Shown piece by piece: positions 6,148-13,830 of a DNA stretch of 24,118 bases. Position numbers and translations under genes: made by a program. How positions within the stretch are numbered: position 1 is the first letter of the stretch; every line of letters starts with the position of its first letter. The DNA is from Clostridiales bacterium. Its GTDB lineage: Bacteria > Bacillota > Clostridia > Oscillospirales > Acutalibacteraceae. The DNA lies in assembly GCA_012522615.1 (NCBI GenBank), contig JAAYKB010000042.1, positions 1 to 24,118 on the forward strand, read 5' to 3'. The notes under the pieces were generated by a model, which worked only from the letters and a program-made list of their open reading frames with translations, searched no databases and was not told the origin of the DNA.

Positions 6148-6625
6148 ATATTTCCGGCGGGTTCAGATGCCGACAGCGCAGGCTTTTGAAGAAATCGCTG
6201 AGAATGTCGGCGCACTCTTGGGACAATATTCCCCCCTCACACTGCGGGCGGTGGTTATACGGCAGGGAAAACAGGTCGGTCACCGAACCGCAGGAACCTG
6301 CCTTTTTGTCCGCCGCACCGTAAAAAACCCGGTCGATACGGGCATTTATGATTGCCCCCGCGCACATCGGACAGGGCTCCAGCGTAACATATATATCACA
6401 GTCGAAAAGCCGCCAGCCGCCGCGTTTTCGGCAGGCGTCGTCGATCGCTTCGATTTCGGCATGGGCAATGGCGTTGCGGGCGGTTTCGCGTCTGTTGCGC
6501 CCCCTGCCGATAATCTCTCCCTTATAGACAATAACGGCCCCGACCGGAACCTCTCCCTCGTCGGCCGCCTCCTTTGCCAGCAGGAGGGCCTGTTTCATAT
6601 AAAATTCGGGACAGACATTATCCAT
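6146..6625 (-). CDS. tadA: tRNA-specific adenosine(34) deaminase
   Basis: A 159-residue zinc deaminase that converts adenosine 34 to inosine in the anticodon of tRNA-Arg(ACG). The cytidine/deoxycytidylate deaminase-fold motifs are HAE (55-57, zinc His and catalytic Glu) and PCPMC (84-88, two zinc cysteines). Flanking segments EVPVGAVIV, GRGRNRRE and AGAIINARIDRVFYGA are typical of TadA rather than other deaminases. The ribosome-binding site GGAGG lies inside the last codons of the upstream protease gene, which ends 5 bases before this ATG, so the two are co-translated. It is the last gene of the long minus-strand run. Confidence 0.95.
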   Translation of the reverse strand: MDNVCPEFYMKQALLLAKEAADEGEVPVGAVIVYKGEIIGRGRNRRETARNAIAHAEIEAIDDACRKRGGWRLFDCDIYVTLEPCPMCAGAIINARIDRVFYGAADKKAGSCGSVTDLFSLPYNHRPQCEGGILSQECADILSDFFKSLRCRHLNPPEI

Positions 6626-6630
6626 CCGTA

Positions 6631-7656
6631 CTAACCTCCAAAAAATGTATTGACCGTAGTCAAAAGCAGAGCAATAACCAGACCGGCAATCATGGCGGGA
6701 GCAAGAAGGAGGTTGCCGGCAAGACGGGATGTCGCTATTTTGCCCGGCTGCGGCTTTATGCGGCGAACGATGGGATCGTACAGCGCATTTAGGATTATAT
6801 ATGAAAAGAGTCCGATAATAGCCACGATTGCAAAAACTATAAGGGTTGCCTTCTGGCTTTGCTCGGTGGTCATGAATTTACCCGAATATGTTAAAAGCAG
6901 GGACATGAAATTATTTAGGAAATGAAGGGTCATCGCCACCCATATGCGTCCGGTCTTGACCACAAGATAGCCGAAGGCCAGCCCGACAATTAAGGCGAAC
7001 GGTATCTGCAGCAGATTGCCGTGCATCAGAGCAAAGAGGATTGAGGACACCACAATTGCGAAGGTATCCCCGTAGCTGCGCAGGGTGCGCAGGATATATC
7101 CGCGGTATACCATTTCCTCAAAAACCGCCGGCAACAGAGCAAATATAAAGATATTAAAACCAAGGCTTTGTATGTTGGTTTCGAGATAATCCGGAAGCTT
7201 CGGAGAGGGTATGCCGATGCTTTCAAAAAAGTAAGCGAGATAGCTTGCGGCAAAGTTGGCGATAATACAAACCGCCATACCGGCAAGCAGACCGAGGATT
7301 ACGGTGTGGAATTTTATCTGTTCCTCTCCGCGTTCTCCGTCAAGCCGGGAAAACGGGTTAAACCGCCGCCGGGCGATAACCGCAATGACCGGAGCGGGCA
7401 GTCCCATTCCGATTGTATAGCTCAGCGAATACAGTATTAAAAAGCTTGTGCTTCCGAGACCGTAATATTCGTCGTTAAAGCTTTTGACAACCCCGACGGC
7501 CGCAAGAATATACAGGATGATAATGAAGGTCAGCTGAAGAAGCATCAACTGTGCAATCGAAATAAATCCCACAAAATTGGAATCGCGGCGCAGGTTCCGC
7601 AGCTTATCTTCATCCTGCGTGTACGGCTGCCATTCGTTAGCATTGTATCCGGTCAT
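6631..7656 (-). CDS. CPBP family intramembrane metalloprotease (CAAX-type)
   Basis: A 341-residue multi-pass membrane protein. The three motifs of the CPBP/Abi family are present: EEMVYRG (Glu 180-181, Arg 185), FALMHGN (Phe 208, His 212) and LHFLNNF (His 245, Asn 249), lying in membrane segments as in Rce1-like glutamate/metal proteases. About eight hydrophobic segments are visible, and the N-terminal 30 residues are soluble and charged. The ATG at 7656 has AAAGGA 8 bases upstream; an upstream in-frame TTG at 7680 would put the ribosome-binding site inside the protein. The substrate is unknown. In Firmicutes such proteins occur in bacteriocin immunity and in signalling, but nothing here points to either. 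Confidence 0.85.
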   Translation of the reverse strand: MTGYNANEWQPYTQDEDKLRNLRRDSNFVGFISIAQLMLLQLTFIIILYILAAVGVVKSFNDEYYGLGSTSFLILYSLSYTIGMGLPAPVIAVIARRRFNPFSRLDGERGEEQIKFHTVILGLLAGMAVCIIANFAASYLAYFFESIGIPSPKLPDYLETNIQSLGFNIFIFALLPAVFEEMVYRGYILRTLRSYGDTFAIVVSSILFALMHGNLLQIPFALIVGLAFGYLVVKTGRIWVAMTLHFLNNFMSLLLTYSGKFMTTEQSQKATLIVFAIVAIIGLFSYIILNALYDPIVRRIKPQPGKIATSRLAGNLLLAPAMIAGLVIALLLTTVNTFFGG

Positions 7657-7691
7657 ATAGAATTCCTTTCCTCCCGACAACTTTTGATTGT

Positions 7692-8558
7692 TTACGGTTG
7701 TTTAAATATAATTCGCTTGCTGAAGATATAATTCATAATAAGCACAACAATGTTTACGGCGATTTTCGAAACCCCGCCGTTTATGCGGGAAACATCAACC
7801 ATTATCCACATCATCAGTTCATCAACCCCAAAGGACAGCAGACGGGCGGCAATGAACAAACCGAACTCCCTCAGGGCTTGTGCGGCAGTTTCTGTATGGG
7901 ATTGAAAGACATAAAGCTTGTTGACTATAAAGGCGAACAGCACGGCGGCAACCCATGCAACCGCGTTACTTATAAGGTTGTGCAGACCGATGTTGTTATA
8001 GCACAGCCCGTATGCGACGATATTGACCACGGTTGTGAGGAAGCCGAAAAACACATAGCTTATGGTTTCACGGTTCAGCAAGCCGGGATAACGCCGCATC
8101 AGCCGCAAAAACAGAAACGCTGCCAAAAGAGCGACTATACCGCCGGAAATACCGGCCAGCAGCCGGAGGGCTTGAAAGGGGTCGCCGAAAGCCATCCCTA
8201 TTCCCTCTCCGGCTCCGATAATTGCAGCTATAATTATTACATTAAGTATAATAATCCATTTAAAATCCGAGTAGTAAATTCTTTGCGCCAAGAGCACCAG
8301 CAGGGCAAGTATGGCGCCGAATACCGCGACAAGCCCGACCCAAGCCATTTCATCGGCGGCTTTTATCAGGCCGTCGGTGTCTGAGGATGAAAACAGCAGA
8401 CCGAAAAGCGAGACCGCCATGTTTGATGAAAGACGTACAATTTTTTTATAATACTGCTCGGGAATGGCGCACAATATCAAGGTCAGCAACGCCCATATCG
8501 CCGCAGCAGCCCGAAACAGATTGGCCTTCAGGCTTGGTTTATCCGTAGCAGGTTTCAT
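7692..8558 (-). CDS. GtrA-like membrane protein with extra N-terminal membrane domain
   Basis: 288 residues. From about residue 160 the sequence matches the GtrA/DPMS family (four membrane segments: ISYVFFGFLTTVVNIVAYGL, then NAVAWVAAVLFAFIVNKLYVF and the C-terminal NIVVLIMNYIFSKRIIF). This family is thought to help move lipid-linked sugars or act with glycosyltransferases. Typical GtrA proteins have about 120-150 residues; here the first 155 residues add about four further membrane segments (around 16-35, 73-92, 99-122, 133-154) that I do not recognise. The start overlaps the stop of the HAD gene (ATGA), so the two are translationally coupled. No glycosyltransferase is encoded next to it. 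Family call is good for the C-terminal half; the function is unknown. Confidence 0.75.
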   Translation of the reverse strand: MKPATDKPSLKANLFRAAAAIWALLTLILCAIPEQYYKKIVRLSSNMAVSLFGLLFSSSDTDGLIKAADEMAWVGLVAVFGAILALLVLLAQRIYYSDFKWIIILNVIIIAAIIGAGEGIGMAFGDPFQALRLLAGISGGIVALLAAFLFLRLMRRYPGLLNRETISYVFFGFLTTVVNIVAYGLCYNNIGLHNLISNAVAWVAAVLFAFIVNKLYVFQSHTETAAQALREFGLFIAARLLSFGVDELMMWIMVDVSRINGGVSKIAVNIVVLIMNYIFSKRIIFKQP

Positions 8559-9361
8559 TTTGATTGCTCCGTGCCTCCCGCAAGATTATGCGTTTTAATA
8601 TATTTCCGGAGTGCCGCTGAGATCCCGTTTTCCGAAACCGAGGCGGTGACGGCGTCGGCCGCAGACTTTACAATACCGGGCGCATTGCCCATTGCGATAC
8701 CTGTTCCGGCGAATTTCAACATTTCCAGGTCGTTCGGGCTGTCCCCGAACGCGACCGAGTTCCGGCGATCGATTCCGACGGTTTTAAGAATAATTCTCAT
8801 GCCCTCGGCCTTGCTTGACGGCTTCGGAACACATTCAAAGGCGCTTTCTCCGTGGTCGATAATATTGAATTCGGGGAGAAACAGGTGGGAAAATCCGTTG
8901 CAGCTATCGGCAAAAGCAAAGAATTTCAGCAAGACCTGTCCGGAATATTTCCCTTTTCCGGGGGTGAAATCGTCGGGGTGGGTGATGGCCGGGAACGGGG
9001 CTTCCCAGCCGTCCGGCCGGGGATTGACGGAATACAGGTTCTGCTCACCCTCAAGGATACAAGTGCCGCCGTTTTCCAGAAAGGCCGAGATCGTTTTTCG
9101 TACGGTGTCCGAACGGATTTTGTTTCGGTACAATATTTTGTCGCCCAGGCTTATATGGGTGCCGCCGCCCGTTACCTCGCCGTCAAACCCGATGCTTCTG
9201 ATTGCCTCATACACCTGACAGGGTGCGCGACCCGTGCACAGGAAAACCAGATCTCCCTGCCTGCGAACCGCACGGATGGCCTCGATGTCGGTATCGGAGG
9301 CGGATCGGTTATCGACGGCGAGTGTTCCGTCAAGATCAAAGAAAAATGCCCTTTGTGTCAA
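8555..9361 (-). CDS. HAD superfamily hydrolase, Cof subfamily (type IIB)
   Basis: A 268-residue phosphatase-type protein. Motif I is FDLDGT near residue 8 (two Asp, the first forming the phospho-enzyme), motif II is FLCTGR, motif III Lys is in PKPSSKAEG, and motif IV is FGDSPNDLEML. The large cap between motifs II and III places it in the Cof/YbiV group that dephosphorylates sugar phosphates and cofactors; the substrate cannot be predicted. TTG at 9361 is chosen as start because AAAGGA lies 9 bases upstream and the protein then begins right at the first strand. A further TTG at 9400 would add 13 poorly conserved residues. It is coupled to the GtrA-like gene by a 4-base overlap. Confidence 0.87.
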   Translation of the reverse strand: MTQRAFFFDLDGTLAVDNRSASDTDIEAIRAVRRQGDLVFLCTGRAPCQVYEAIRSIGFDGEVTGGGTHISLGDKILYRNKIRSDTVRKTISAFLENGGTCILEGEQNLYSVNPRPDGWEAPFPAITHPDDFTPGKGKYSGQVLLKFFAFADSCNGFSHLFLPEFNIIDHGESAFECVPKPSSKAEGMRIILKTVGIDRRNSVAFGDSPNDLEMLKFAGTGIAMGNAPGIVKSAADAVTASVSENGISAALRKYIKTHNLAGGTEQSK

Positions 9362-9400
9362 TTTGTTCGTCCTTTCTGGTGTTGAGTGGAGTGCAAGCAA

Positions 9401-10237
9401 TTACCGGATTCCCAAAAGTGCAGCCGCATTTCCGCCGAGAATGGCGTCGCATTCATGCTGGGTAAAGCGGTGTTTTTTAAGAAAATCCCGGGCGACCCGC
9501 AGCGAATATGTCTGGTCCGCCCACGGCGAGTCTGTCCCGAAAAGGACATGGTCGGTGCCGATTATACGTATCAGATGGGCAAACCGCTCATGCTGTTCGG
9601 GGTACACCTCAAGACTGAAGCTGGTGTCGATATAAAACCCCATGTCGGGAAAAAGTCGCTCGGCCGCCTCCCACATGCGAAAAGCCCCCATATGGGCAAG
9701 GATGATTTTTGTGTCGGGCGCGGCTTGACGAAGCCGGACAAAATGCTCGGGCGCGCCGTGTGTCGGCGGAGGCATGCCGATATCGCTGCCCGAGTGGAAC
9801 AGCACATATAGACCGAGCTCGCCCGCCCGCCGCACAACCGATACGGTATCCTTGTCGTCCGCATAGCACCCCTGGTATTCGGGATGAAGCTTTATGCCGC
9901 GCAATCCGAGTTCCCTGATGCGCTCAAGCTCATGCAGCGCGTCGGGGCTTTTGGGATGCACGCTTCCGAAAGAGCAAAACTCAGACATCCGGTTTATCCG
10001 GGCGGCAAAATTATTCAGGGTAGGGGAGGGCTTGGTTGAGGTTGCGATGGGCATTATAACCGATATGTCGATGCCCGCCGCCCCCTGCGAGTCCGCAAGA
10101 CCCGAGGCGGTGGCGTCGGTGTACGGGGCGTTGGGGTCGCAGTTCGGCTCGTACCTGCGCAGGTTTTCTACCAGCCGTGAAAGGGCAGCTTTAGCAAGGG
10201 AATCCGGAAAAATATGCGCATGAAAATCAATTATCAA
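9401..10237 (-). CDS. amidohydrolase family protein (PF04909-like)
   Basis: A 278-residue TIM-barrel metal hydrolase. It begins with DFHAHIFP (His 6 and His 8, the HxH metal pair) and has further family segments GIKLHPEYQG, YVLFHSGSDIG, IILAHMG and VLFGTDSPW, the last carrying the conserved Asp. This is the amidohydrolase-2 group (with ACMSD-type decarboxylases and lactonases); the substrate is open. The start is a TTG at 10237, with AGGTGAT about 8 bases upstream; the HxH would otherwise be lost, since no ATG precedes it. It lies 42 bases after the DUF4015 gene and 39 bases before the HAD gene, probably in one transcript. Confidence 0.85.
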   Translation of the reverse strand: MIIDFHAHIFPDSLAKAALSRLVENLRRYEPNCDPNAPYTDATASGLADSQGAAGIDISVIMPIATSTKPSPTLNNFAARINRMSEFCSFGSVHPKSPDALHELERIRELGLRGIKLHPEYQGCYADDKDTVSVVRRAGELGLYVLFHSGSDIGMPPPTHGAPEHFVRLRQAAPDTKIILAHMGAFRMWEAAERLFPDMGFYIDTSFSLEVYPEQHERFAHLIRIIGTDHVLFGTDSPWADQTYSLRVARDFLKKHRFTQHECDAILGGNAAALLGIR

Positions 10238-10279
10238 GGCGGTATCACCTGCCGTTTGTTTTATCGTGATTATCCCCTG

Positions 10280-11539
10280 TCACTTGGCCAGAGCACCGAA
10301 ATCGTAGCTGCCTTTCTGGTTGTATAAAATATATGACGCCTCTTGGCCGAACTCCTCTAAAACCGCCTTGATCTGCAGCTTTATCTGTTCGGCCGAATAG
10401 TCATCTGCCTGGAGCCACGGCATAACGGCGGGACGTTCATTCTGGTCGATAAGCTCAAGCCGAAGACGTATTTGCCCGGCTGCAAGCCTGACGGCGTCAT
10501 AGGGGGTTTTTAAGGGATTGGCGACGGTGGTTTCTCCCACTTTCAGACTGTTTCCGAAGCCGGACGGCATCAGAAGGGGTGAAACGGTATCTGCGCCCAG
10601 GGTAACCGGATTGCCGCCGAACGGCTCGGTGCCGTCGCCGAAGGCCGACAAGCCGGGCATGGTCTGCATAACGCGGCAGCCCTCGCCGACAGCTTTACCG
10701 AGGTCGGCGACAAACTTCCTGAGCACCTCAATATGCGAAAGAGACCTCAGTTCGGAATCCCCGTAATCCGCCTGGGCGGTCTGGTTGGGGAACTGTACGC
10801 CGTCGAGCATAATAGACTTGAATCCGGTTTCGGCAAGCTCCTCGGCCAGCCCGATAATATAGCTGTGGGCATCGGGGGCATAGGGGTTGAGCCACGGCTT
10901 GCCCCCTTTCTCTTTGTAGTCGTCAAGCCAGGTGTAGGAGGGGTATGACTCAACCGTGATTTTCGCGGTCGGAAGATGATGGGGCGAGGTATGGTCTCGG
11001 AAGGCGTAAAGCCGCGGTATCGGGGTGATATTTTTATCGAAAAATTTTTGTATCAGGGCTTTTAGCTGCTCGATTGTAAGGGCATTGTCGGTTATAGCCC
11101 TTGACCGCTTTGCAAAATCGGTTTGGGATTTATAGTTAAGCGCGCCTTTGGCGTCCTTGAGATCGAATACGGCGGCGTTGAATCCGGCCTGCGACGCGGC
11201 GCTCAGAAGGGAATCGAGGGAGGAATCGCGCAACTGGGACAGGGTGAGATAAAAGGCGCGTATCCCGCCTGCACTATTCTTGTCGCCGGTGTCCTTTTGG
11301 GTGGTGGTTGCGGCGGGGCCGGATGCGGTTGTCGTGCCGGTTGCGCCGGGGCGGGAGGTATCAGCCGGGGTCTTTTCCACACCCTCAAGAATATACTTGG
11401 CGGCAAAGAACCCCGCCGGAATAATCATAAGGGCAAAGACAACCGTCGCAATATTCTTCAATATTTTTTTCCGCCTAGTGTTCCTGTTAAACACGGTCGG
11501 ACCGCGGCGGCGGATTTTCCTGACTTTTCTGCGCGACAT
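10280..11539 (-). CDS. membrane-anchored putative glycoside hydrolase (DUF4015, PF13200-like)
   Basis: 419 residues. A strongly basic N-terminus (first 27 residues) is followed by one membrane segment (about 29-50) and then a low-complexity Thr/Ala/Gly/Ser linker to about residue 90. The remainder is a TIM-barrel-like domain with segments IRAFYLTL, AAVFDLKDAKGAL, NITPIPRLYAFRD, KPWLNPYAPDAHSYI, SIMLDGVQFP and PWLQADDY, typical of the DUF4015 group of putative glycoside hydrolases. The topology puts the barrel outside the cell, tethered to the membrane. GGGAGG precedes the ATG by about 8 bases. It is 39 bases downstream of rnfA with no terminator between, so it may be part of the same operon. 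A carbohydrate target is not known. Confidence 0.8.
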   Translation of the reverse strand: MSRRKVRKIRRRGPTVFNRNTRRKKILKNIATVVFALMIIPAGFFAAKYILEGVEKTPADTSRPGATGTTTASGPAATTTQKDTGDKNSAGGIRAFYLTLSQLRDSSLDSLLSAASQAGFNAAVFDLKDAKGALNYKSQTDFAKRSRAITDNALTIEQLKALIQKFFDKNITPIPRLYAFRDHTSPHHLPTAKITVESYPSYTWLDDYKEKGGKPWLNPYAPDAHSYIIGLAEELAETGFKSIMLDGVQFPNQTAQADYGDSELRSLSHIEVLRKFVADLGKAVGEGCRVMQTMPGLSAFGDGTEPFGGNPVTLGADTVSPLLMPSGFGNSLKVGETTVANPLKTPYDAVRLAAGQIRLRLELIDQNERPAVMPWLQADDYSAEQIKLQIKAVLEEFGQEASYILYNQKGSYDFGALAK

Positions 11540-11578
11540 ATATCATTCCTCCCTATCCCTACAACAAAGTATATTATA

Positions 11579-12166
11579 TCATATCATCGAAACGCTGCCC
11601 GAAAACCCCATCAGGGCAAGCGAAAGGATTCCGAGGTAGATAAGCACCGACGGAAGCCCCCTGAACGACTTTGGGACATCGGGATTATCAAGCCGCTCCA
11701 TACCCTCGGTCGTAAGCCATGAAAGCAACAGAAAGCCGGCGCACGCACCCAGCGAAAGACCGATTGTGCCGGGCAGGGAGACGGAAAATTGGTGGTTTAT
11801 TATCAGGGCGATGCCTATCACAAGGTTATTAAAGGCCGCAATCGGCAGCAGGCGGCTTACCCTGTCGAAAATATCCGACGCCCATTTTCTGAGCACGGCA
11901 ACGGCGAGGATATAAAGCAGCGCCGTCACGGTAATTATCATAAAGGGGCGCAGCCATTTTGCGACAACACTTGTGCCGATCAGTATGTCCAGCGGAAAGC
12001 AGACCACGGCGGTCAGGGTTGCGAACAGGCACAAAAGCACGATGAACGGCAGGATGTTTGTTCTCTTTTTGGTTGTCCGAAGCATGACCGAGGAACCGAA
12101 TCCGGTCATCAGAATAACATTCTGCAGCACGGCGGCGGCAAGAAAAAATTTTATAAAATCAACCAT
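11579..12166 (-). CDS. rnfA: RnfA-like membrane subunit lacking the Fe-S cysteines
   Basis: A 195-residue, six-segment membrane protein of the RnfA/NqrE family. The C-terminus PKSFRGLPSVLIYLGILSLA followed by LMGFSG is diagnostic of RnfA. In canonical RnfA one cysteine lies in a GICPFLG-type segment of the first helix and another in PLxxxNCAVLG; together with RnfE they hold a [2Fe-2S] cluster in the membrane. Here the matching positions read GSSV (Ser 26) and FNNLVIG (Asn 114), so both ligands are absent. AAGGAAGGGAG precedes the ATG. It is 36 bases after rnfE. No rnfB follows, although rnfB usually does. The family call is firm; the normal redox role is doubtful. Confidence 0.85.
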   Translation of the reverse strand: MVDFIKFFLAAAVLQNVILMTGFGSSVMLRTTKKRTNILPFIVLLCLFATLTAVVCFPLDILIGTSVVAKWLRPFMIITVTALLYILAVAVLRKWASDIFDRVSRLLPIAAFNNLVIGIALIINHQFSVSLPGTIGLSLGACAGFLLLSWLTTEGMERLDNPDVPKSFRGLPSVLIYLGILSLALMGFSGSVSMI

Positions 12167-12202
12167 ATAAAGCTCCCTTCCTTTCGCTATGCAGTCCGAA
12201 AG

Positions 12203-12841
12203 CTACTTTGCCGCCCGTTCCAGCAGCCTTGTCCGCACCCACTGTAAAAACGCGGCGGAAAAACCAAGCAGCAAAAAGGCGGCATAGGGCAGCGCCGCTT
12301 CTGGAAGCACGATTTCAAAATCCATGCTATTGCCCCAGAGGGTGCCGAAGGAGGCTATCTCCCGAAGGGCCGAAACCAGGCAGATGACAAGTCCGAAACC
12401 GAGCGAGGAGGCTATCGCGTCTGTTATGGCGACCACAGGAACATGGCTTACGGAAAAGCCCCCCGCCCGATAGGAAACCACGGTGTTCACGGCGGTCAGC
12501 GGCAGAAACACGTACAGCGAGGCGTAAAGCTCATGCGATATTGCGCGGTCGAGCAGTACCGCCGCGCCCAAAAGGATCAGCGCTGCCCCGACCGAATATA
12601 GCGGGGCGCGCAGCCACGCCGGAAGCTTTTCGCCGAATACCGACATAAACAGGCTTGCGGGAAGAAGGACGGCCGCCGTGCAGAGCGTCAGCACAACCCC
12701 CTTTTGCAGGGTGACCCCCGCCGCAATGATCGGCGTAATGCCGATGGCCTGCACAAGAACGATATTTTTACCGAGAAAGGAGTCAAAGAACACATTCTTG
12801 ATTTCGCTCACGGTTTTTGAAAAGGGCTGCTTTTGTGTCAT
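12203..12841 (-). CDS. rnfE: RnfE-like membrane subunit lacking the Fe-S cysteines
   Basis: A 212-residue membrane protein of the RnfE/NqrD family. It shows the N-terminal NIVLVQAIGITPIIA, the middle LYVFLPLTAVNTVVSYRAGG and the closing LGFGLVICLVSALREI with FGTLWG, matching RnfE landmarks (NPTFVQxLGLCPxLA, PLIVVNCxILGRAEA, GAIREIxGxGTLFG). Both cysteines of the canonical protein are replaced by threonine (Thr 36 in GITP, Thr 120 in VNTVV). Six membrane segments are visible. The start overlaps the rnfD stop (ATGA), with AAAGGAGG 8 bases before it. In canonical operons rnfG sits between rnfD and rnfE; the 4-base overlap leaves no room for it. Confidence 0.85.
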   Translation of the reverse strand: MTQKQPFSKTVSEIKNVFFDSFLGKNIVLVQAIGITPIIAAGVTLQKGVVLTLCTAAVLLPASLFMSVFGEKLPAWLRAPLYSVGAALILLGAAVLLDRAISHELYASLYVFLPLTAVNTVVSYRAGGFSVSHVPVVAITDAIASSLGFGLVICLVSALREIASFGTLWGNSMDFEIVLPEAALPYAAFLLLGFSAAFLQWVRTRLLERAAK

Positions 12842-13830
12842 TGAGAATGCCTCCTTTCCCTTATCCTTTTTATTCGTTTTAGATTGAGAACGTACCAGCC
12901 GAGGTGGTCGAGGGTGGTCGAGAATGCGTTTACAAGGAGTACGGCAAAGGCGGCCCCCTCTTCAAACCGCCCGAAAAACCGCATCAGCATTACAAGGACG
13001 CCGGCAAATATTCCGTACGCGATACGTCCGAGCCAGTGGCGCGGGGCGGTTACAGGATCGTTCAGCATGAATATGCCGCAAAAAAGAAGATAGCCCGAGC
13101 AGAGCTCTACCATTACGCTGCCCGCGCTTGCCCCCGAAGCGCGGGGGAAGAGGGCGGCGATTACGGCACAGCTTGCGAGAAAGGAGAGGGTTATGTGGGC
13201 GGACAGGGATCTTCTTACAAAAAGGTAGAGCCCGCATGCGAGCAATATGGCAACGGCGGTCGCCCCGATAGGGCCGGGGAAGTCGCCGAGAAGAAGCATC
13301 ACGGGGGAATAAAGAGGCTGACCTCCGCTGGCAAGCTGGGAGGCGGGGGAGGGAATCCCCGACATGGCAATCTCGCCTAAAGGCAACGGCCTTCCGAGAC
13401 CCGGGTCGGGGTAGTTGAAGAAAAAGCCGGGGAAGCACAGAGATATGGCGGCAATACCCGCCGCGGCGGGATTAAAGAGGTTGCGACCGCTTCCTCCCAT
13501 AGGCAGCTTTACGGCAACGATTGCGAAGATTGCGCCCGCCGCGGGAAGCCAGTAGGGCGACAGGGGGGATACCAGCATGCCGATTATCGCGCCGGTCACG
13601 GCCGCCGAGCCGTCCGATACCGTCGGGCGGCGCTTCATCAAAAGACAACCGAAGGCTTCGGCCAAAACTGCGGTTGTCAACCCGGTCAGAACCAAAAACA
13701 CAGGGCGCAAGCCGTAGTATGCCGAGGTGAACACACAAAGGGGGACAAAAGCGATAAGGACGTCCGCGCTCATCAACGCCCCGCGCTCGCCCCGCCTCAG
13801 AAAAGGCGCCTGCGCTATCTTATAGCTCAT
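12838..13830 (-). CDS. rnfD: RnfD-like membrane subunit without flavinylation motif
   Basis: A 330-residue membrane protein of the RnfD/NqrB family. Landmarks are DGSAAVTGAIIGMLVSP (73-89), GGSGRNLFNPAAAG (112-125), FMLNDPVTAPRH and EEGAAFAVLLVNAFSTTLDH near the C-terminus. Canonical RnfD carries an S-G-A-T-type motif whose Thr is covalently bound to FMN by ApbE; in the corresponding stretch this protein reads MSGIPSP (156-162), without the Thr. The stretch that follows, LLLGDFPGPIGATAVAILL, aligns with the family's LFxGNxxGSIGETSALALL. ATG 13830 is preferred over GTG 13839 because GGTGA lies just upstream. It overlaps the rnfC 3' end by 11 bases and rnfE by 4 bases. Confidence 0.85.
   Translation of the reverse strand: MSYKIAQAPFLRRGERGALMSADVLIAFVPLCVFTSAYYGLRPVFLVLTGLTTAVLAEAFGCLLMKRRPTVSDGSAAVTGAIIGMLVSPLSPYWLPAAGAIFAIVAVKLPMGGSGRNLFNPAAAGIAAISLCFPGFFFNYPDPGLGRPLPLGEIAMSGIPSPASQLASGGQPLYSPVMLLLGDFPGPIGATAVAILLACGLYLFVRRSLSAHITLSFLASCAVIAALFPRASGASAGSVMVELCSGYLLFCGIFMLNDPVTAPRHWLGRIAYGIFAGVLVMLMRFFGRFEEGAAFAVLLVNAFSTTLDHLGWYVLNLKRIKRIRERRHSQ

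Noticed and set aside
12830..12850. A short or hidden rnfG between rnfD and rnfE
   Set aside because: The two genes overlap by 4 bases (ATGA), so no room exists.
12904..13380. Long plus-strand open frame opposite rnfD
   Set aside because: Gly/Lys-rich low-complexity product antisense to a well-recognised gene; an effect of codon bias.
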